Source: Paenibacillus andongensis (GTDB taxonomy: Bacteria > Bacillota > Bacilli > Paenibacillales > NBRC-103111). From it: DNA of 64,000 bases. The notes beneath the pieces were generated by a model. That model ran no database searches. It had not been told where the DNA came from and was given only the letters and a program-made list of their open reading frames with translations. The position numbers and the translations under genes are program-made. The DNA is taken from the NCBI RefSeq assembly GCF_025369935.1, contig NZ_CP104467.1, positions 62,001 through 126,000 on the forward strand, written 5' to 3'. This document shows, in pieces, positions 61,024 to 64,000 of the stretch. Position 1 is the first letter of the stretch, and each line of letters opens with the position of its first letter.

Positions 61024-61760
61024 TGCAAATTAGTGCAGTTGTTGCTTCTCGCATGACTTCATCCCGTTTACCAGGCAAGATTATGATGGATCTCGCAGGT
61101 CAACCGGCTCTTATTAGGCTAATAGAGAGATTAAGAAAATCTCGATATATCAATGATATTGTTATAGCAACCACAATAAATAAAAGTGATGATATTGTTG
61201 AGGATACTGCAAAGGAACAAAAAGTATTGTGTTATAGGGGAAGCGAAGAAGATGTTCTCTTAAGGACATTGCGAGCAGCTGAAGTAACTAATACTGATTT
61301 AATTATACAGATTACAAGTGATTGTCCTTTAATGGATGCAGAAACCATAGATGTCGTAATAGAACGGATGTTAGAGAATCCATATTTAGATTTCGTCACA
61401 AATCAAATGTTTCTTACGTATCCACTAGGATTTGGAGTTGAAGTTTTTCGAACTTCTCTTTTAAAAGAAATAGAACAGCTTACTCAGGATCCTGCAGATC
61501 GTGAACATGTTTCTCTTTATATCTATGAACGTCCCGAAACCTTTCATCTTAGTAATATTGAAGCTCCTGTTTACTTGAGACGCCCTAATTTTCGTCTTAC
61601 CTTGGATACTGTAGAAGACTATGAATTAATAAGAAAAATTTACGAAGAGCTTTACCCAATCAACAAGAATTTCGACCTATACCAAATTGTTAACTTTCTA
61701 AGCAAAAACACTGAGCTTCTTTCAATTAATAGTACTATACAGCAACGAAATGCCCGATAA
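61023..61760 (+). CDS. Cytidylyltransferase-family protein (SpsF-like)
   Basis: 245-residue nucleotidyltransferase with the start motif AVVASRMTSSRLPGKIMMDL (NTP-binding) and ITSDCPLMDAETIDVV, LTLDTVEDYELIRKI. SpsF/PseF/NeuA enzymes activate nonulosonic acids as CMP sugars. A second gene of this type starts at the window end. Overlaps the previous stop by one base. Confidence 0.82.
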   Translation: MQISAVVASRMTSSRLPGKIMMDLAGQPALIRLIERLRKSRYINDIVIATTINKSDDIVEDTAKEQKVLCYRGSEEDVLLRTLRAAEVTNTDLIIQITSDCPLMDAETIDVVIERMLENPYLDFVTNQMFLTYPLGFGVEVFRTSLLKEIEQLTQDPADREHVSLYIYERPETFHLSNIEAPVYLRRPNFRLTLDTVEDYELIRKIYEELYPINKNFDLYQIVNFLSKNTELLSINSTIQQRNAR

Positions 61761-61779
61761 TGATAAGGAGTGTCCAACA

Positions 61780-62811
61780 ATGGCAGGGTTCTTTCATAAT
61801 AAGAAAATCTTAATAATTGGTGGAACAGGTACAATTGGTCAAGGTCTTCTCAAGCATATTTTGTTAGAGAATCCAGCTGTCGTTCGTATTTTCAGTAGAG
61901 ATGAACATAAACAATTTGAGCTTCAACAACATATGAAAGATTTCACAAATATTCGGTATTTAATTGGTGATGTTCGCGATAGTGATCGTGTACTTCGTGC
62001 TATGCGTGATATTGATTATGTATTTCATGTTGCAGCGATGAAGCATGTTCCGTTCTGTGAATATAATCCGTTTGAAGCGGTACAAACAAATATTATTGGA
62101 ACCCAAAATGTTATACAAGCCTCAATATCTGCAGGCGTAAAGAAAACAATATTTACAAGTACAGATAAAGCGATAGCTCCTACTAACACGTATGGGGCGT
62201 CAAAATTAATGGCCGAAAGATTAATTGCTTCAGCTCAATATAATAGCGGTTCTCATGGTACTGTATTCGCGGCGGTTCGTTTCGGTAATGTGATGGGTTC
62301 AAGAGGATCTGTTATCCCATTGTTCATAAACCAAATTCAAAAAAATCGCCAAATTAGCATTACTGATCCTACTATGACAAGATTCATGATGACACAACAA
62401 CAGGCAACTTCATTGACGATTAAAGCCATGGAGCTAGCTAATGGCGGGGAAATTTTTGTACTAAAGATGCCTGTACTAAAATTAGATGACTTAGCTAATG
62501 CTGTAATCGAGCTTGCTGCTCCAAAGTTTGGAATAGATCCTTCTGAGGTACAGATCAAAGCAATAGGTCTTAGAACAGGAGAGAAGATGTTTGAGGAATT
62601 AATGACTGAGATAGAAGCGAAGGATGCTATAGAGCAAGAGGACATGTTCGTTATTGTGAATCCACTATTAGATAAAGCAACTACGCACACTCTTAAGAAG
62701 AAAGCTGAGCCTCATTCTTACAGCTCTCACGAGCAAATGCCGATTTCTAAAAAAGAAGTGATTAGTATGGTCGAGGAATTCTTATCAGACTATACTATCT
62801 ATAAGGGATAG
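61780..62811 (+). CDS. Nucleotide-sugar dehydratase, PseB-like SDR
   Basis: 343-residue extended short-chain dehydrogenase: cofactor site ILIIGGTGTIGQGLL, then VFHVAAMKHVPFCEYNP, STDKA and NTYGASKLMAERL, the active-site pattern of the UDP-GlcNAc 4,6-dehydratase (PseB/FlaA1/CapD) group, and LRTGEKMFEELMTE. It would make the keto-sugar used by the aminotransferases. AAGGAG lies 9 bases before ATG 61780; ATG 61750 has no ribosome site and overlaps the previous gene. Confidence 0.85.
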   Translation: MAGFFHNKKILIIGGTGTIGQGLLKHILLENPAVVRIFSRDEHKQFELQQHMKDFTNIRYLIGDVRDSDRVLRAMRDIDYVFHVAAMKHVPFCEYNPFEAVQTNIIGTQNVIQASISAGVKKTIFTSTDKAIAPTNTYGASKLMAERLIASAQYNSGSHGTVFAAVRFGNVMGSRGSVIPLFINQIQKNRQISITDPTMTRFMMTQQQATSLTIKAMELANGGEIFVLKMPVLKLDDLANAVIELAAPKFGIDPSEVQIKAIGLRTGEKMFEELMTEIEAKDAIEQEDMFVIVNPLLDKATTHTLKKKAEPHSYSSHEQMPISKKEVISMVEEFLSDYTIYKG

Positions 62812-62813
62812 AT

Positions 62814-63929
62814 ATGAATATAAAGAAATTGAGTTTAGAACAAAAAATTGCTGATACTTTTCAAAGGAAATATTGTGTCCTAGTTGGCTCGGGTACATCG
62901 GGATTAACTTTATTGTTTCAAGCATTGCAGCTTTCTTCAAATCAGAGGCCTTTGTTTCCCAGTACAAGTTGTCTAGTAGCCTATAGTGCTGCAATGTATG
63001 CGGGAACAACACCAGAATTCTCTGATATATCACTTTCTGATTTTACAATGGATCTGACTAAGCTTGAAGAGGCCTTGCAAAATAATCGGCAGATTAAATA
63101 TATTGTACCTACTCATTTGTACGGTCATATATATGATGTGGAAACAATTCAATCCATTGCTAACAAATATAGTGTGCAAGTAATCGAAGATGCTGCCCAG
63201 TCTATGGGAGCTTCGTATAAAGGGAAGCCTTGTGGATCATTTGGTCTTGCCAGTATTCTTAGTTTTGGTCATACTAAAGTTCTTGAAGCAGGACATGGTG
63301 GAGCTGTATTGACCGATGACTTAGTACTCTATAATGAAATATGTAAATTAGAAAAGAAACTTCAGGAAAATTTTCTTAAGGGAAGTCATTTTTCTGTAAA
63401 TGATATGCAAGAAAATTACAGAAAAGAATACTACGAAAGTATTCGAAACCAAACTGCTTGGAATAAGAACTCTACTGAAAATCTGTTAAATATACAGACT
63501 AATTATAAAGATTGTTTTGTTATGCCATATCAGCCAACTTATTCAGAGAAAATTGCTCTTTTGTTAGATTCCCTTTCTGATAAAACCGCACTGAGATTAG
63601 AGAACGCTCAATTGTATAAAGATTTATTAAGCAGAGATGATATTGACTTAGCGCAAATCCATGAGGGAAGCACTTCGTGGAGATTCACTTTTAGAATGGA
63701 TTCCAACAAACGGGACTCATTACTAGCATACTTGCGTTCGAAGAATATTCATTGCAGCTCGTGGTATCCTTATTACCCGAGGCTTTTTGAAGGAAATGAA
63801 ATTCATTTGAACAGTTTGATTTTGGAAAAAGAGGTAGTAAATTTATGGGTGGACGGGACATATAGCAAAGAACAAATAAAGGATATATGTACTCATGTTA
63901 ATGAATGGGACTTTCATGCTTGTTCTTAA
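62814..63929 (+). CDS. DegT/DnrJ/EryC1/StrS-family aminotransferase, PseC-like place
   Basis: 371 residues. GSGTSGLTLLFQAL cofactor-phosphate loop, VIEDAAQSMGA with the ring-contact Asp, and ILSFGHTKVLEAGHGGAVL with PLP Lys. It follows directly (2 bases) after the PseB-like dehydratase, the order of a PseB-PseC pair. A charged helical insert at about 180-230 (NDMQENYRKEYYESIRNQ) is unlike typical PseC. Its N-terminus lacks the usual helix, so it looks slightly shortened. Confidence 0.82.
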   Translation: MNIKKLSLEQKIADTFQRKYCVLVGSGTSGLTLLFQALQLSSNQRPLFPSTSCLVAYSAAMYAGTTPEFSDISLSDFTMDLTKLEEALQNNRQIKYIVPTHLYGHIYDVETIQSIANKYSVQVIEDAAQSMGASYKGKPCGSFGLASILSFGHTKVLEAGHGGAVLTDDLVLYNEICKLEKKLQENFLKGSHFSVNDMQENYRKEYYESIRNQTAWNKNSTENLLNIQTNYKDCFVMPYQPTYSEKIALLLDSLSDKTALRLENAQLYKDLLSRDDIDLAQIHEGSTSWRFTFRMDSNKRDSLLAYLRSKNIHCSSWYPYYPRLFEGNEIHLNSLILEKEVVNLWVDGTYSKEQIKDICTHVNEWDFHACS

Positions 63930-63932
63930 GGA

Positions 63933-64000
63933 GTGTTATTTATCAAATTCGTAACCATCATTCAAGCAAGAATGGGCTCAGAGAGGCTACCAGGTAAAGT
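63933..64000 (+). CDS. Second cytidylyltransferase-family protein (3' partial), SpsF-like
   Basis: The visible part codes KFVTIIQARMGSERLPGK, the nucleotide-binding start of SpsF/PseF enzymes. The only canonical start in frame is GTG 63933, but AAGGAG (63928-63933) overlaps it; SpsF proteins usually begin MKFVTIIQARMGS, which would put the start at ATC 63942 with ideal 8-base spacing. The gene runs off the window. A synthase (NeuB/PseI-like) is not in view and may lie downstream. Confidence 0.7.
   Translation, partial: MLFIKFVTIIQARMGSERLPGK

Overview
The window comes from a spore-forming, flagellated, S-layer-bearing Firmicute, most likely Paenibacillus or a close relative. The evidence is strong AGGAGG-type ribosome sites, sporulation genes (spoIID, spoIIQ, spoIIID, an alpha/beta SASP), the degS-degU and comF loci, proteins with SLH domains, and gene order that closely follows the murAA-spoIID-spoIIQ-spoIIID-mbl-flhO-flhP-fabZ and degSU-comF-yvyF-flgM-flgN-flgK-flgL-yviE-fliW-csrA-hag blocks of Bacillus subtilis. 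All supported genes lie on the + strand. I found no tRNA, rRNA, CRISPR array, transposase or prophage.

Layout. 1-1274: the end of a complex I operon (nuoN), followed by a cluster of small palindromes. 1896-4702: an SLH-anchored subtilase and a DUF1146 membrane protein. 4901-12177: murA, the sporulation genes, mbl, two rod-type flagellar proteins and an EpuA-like peptide. 12280-15119: a CDP-alcohol phosphatidyltransferase, fabZ and a phosphohexomutase. 15303-20544: genes for the secondary cell-wall polymer that holds the S-layer (DUF5693 membrane protein, csaB, a TagA-type transferase, a TagO-type transferase). 20822-35441: the proteins that should bind this polymer, namely one with C-terminal SLH domains, two nearly identical tandem S-layer genes and a diverged third paralogue, then a small secreted protein. 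35648-40696: SASP, metK, a small coiled-coil gene with a LexA-like operator, and a secreted phosphodiester glycosidase. 40792-45926: degS-degU and comFA-comFC. 46035-53151: late flagellar genes ending in fliW-csrA-hag. 53345 to the window end: an AT-rich run of tightly packed genes for flagellin glycosylation and nucleotide-sugar synthesis.

How they work together. TagO and TagA begin the wall polymer on undecaprenyl phosphate, CsaB pyruvylates it, and the SLH proteins dock on it. The flagellar part shows its control circuit in the DNA: SigD-type promoters before flgM, hag and the glycosylation genes, and a CsrA-binding hairpin in the hag leader beside genes for CsrA and its antagonist FliW. 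The glycosylation run supplies a Maf-type transferase plus dehydratase, aminotransferase, acetyltransferase, methyltransferase and cytidylyltransferase activities, as expected for a nonulosonic-acid-like or modified amino sugar placed on flagellin.

Main items for a second look: the mosaic S-layer duplication, the two in-frame starts of the third S-layer gene, the SigD promoter built into a terminator before flgM, the SigD-linked glycosylation operon, the LexA-like operator, and unexplained structured leaders before metK and the DUF5693 gene.
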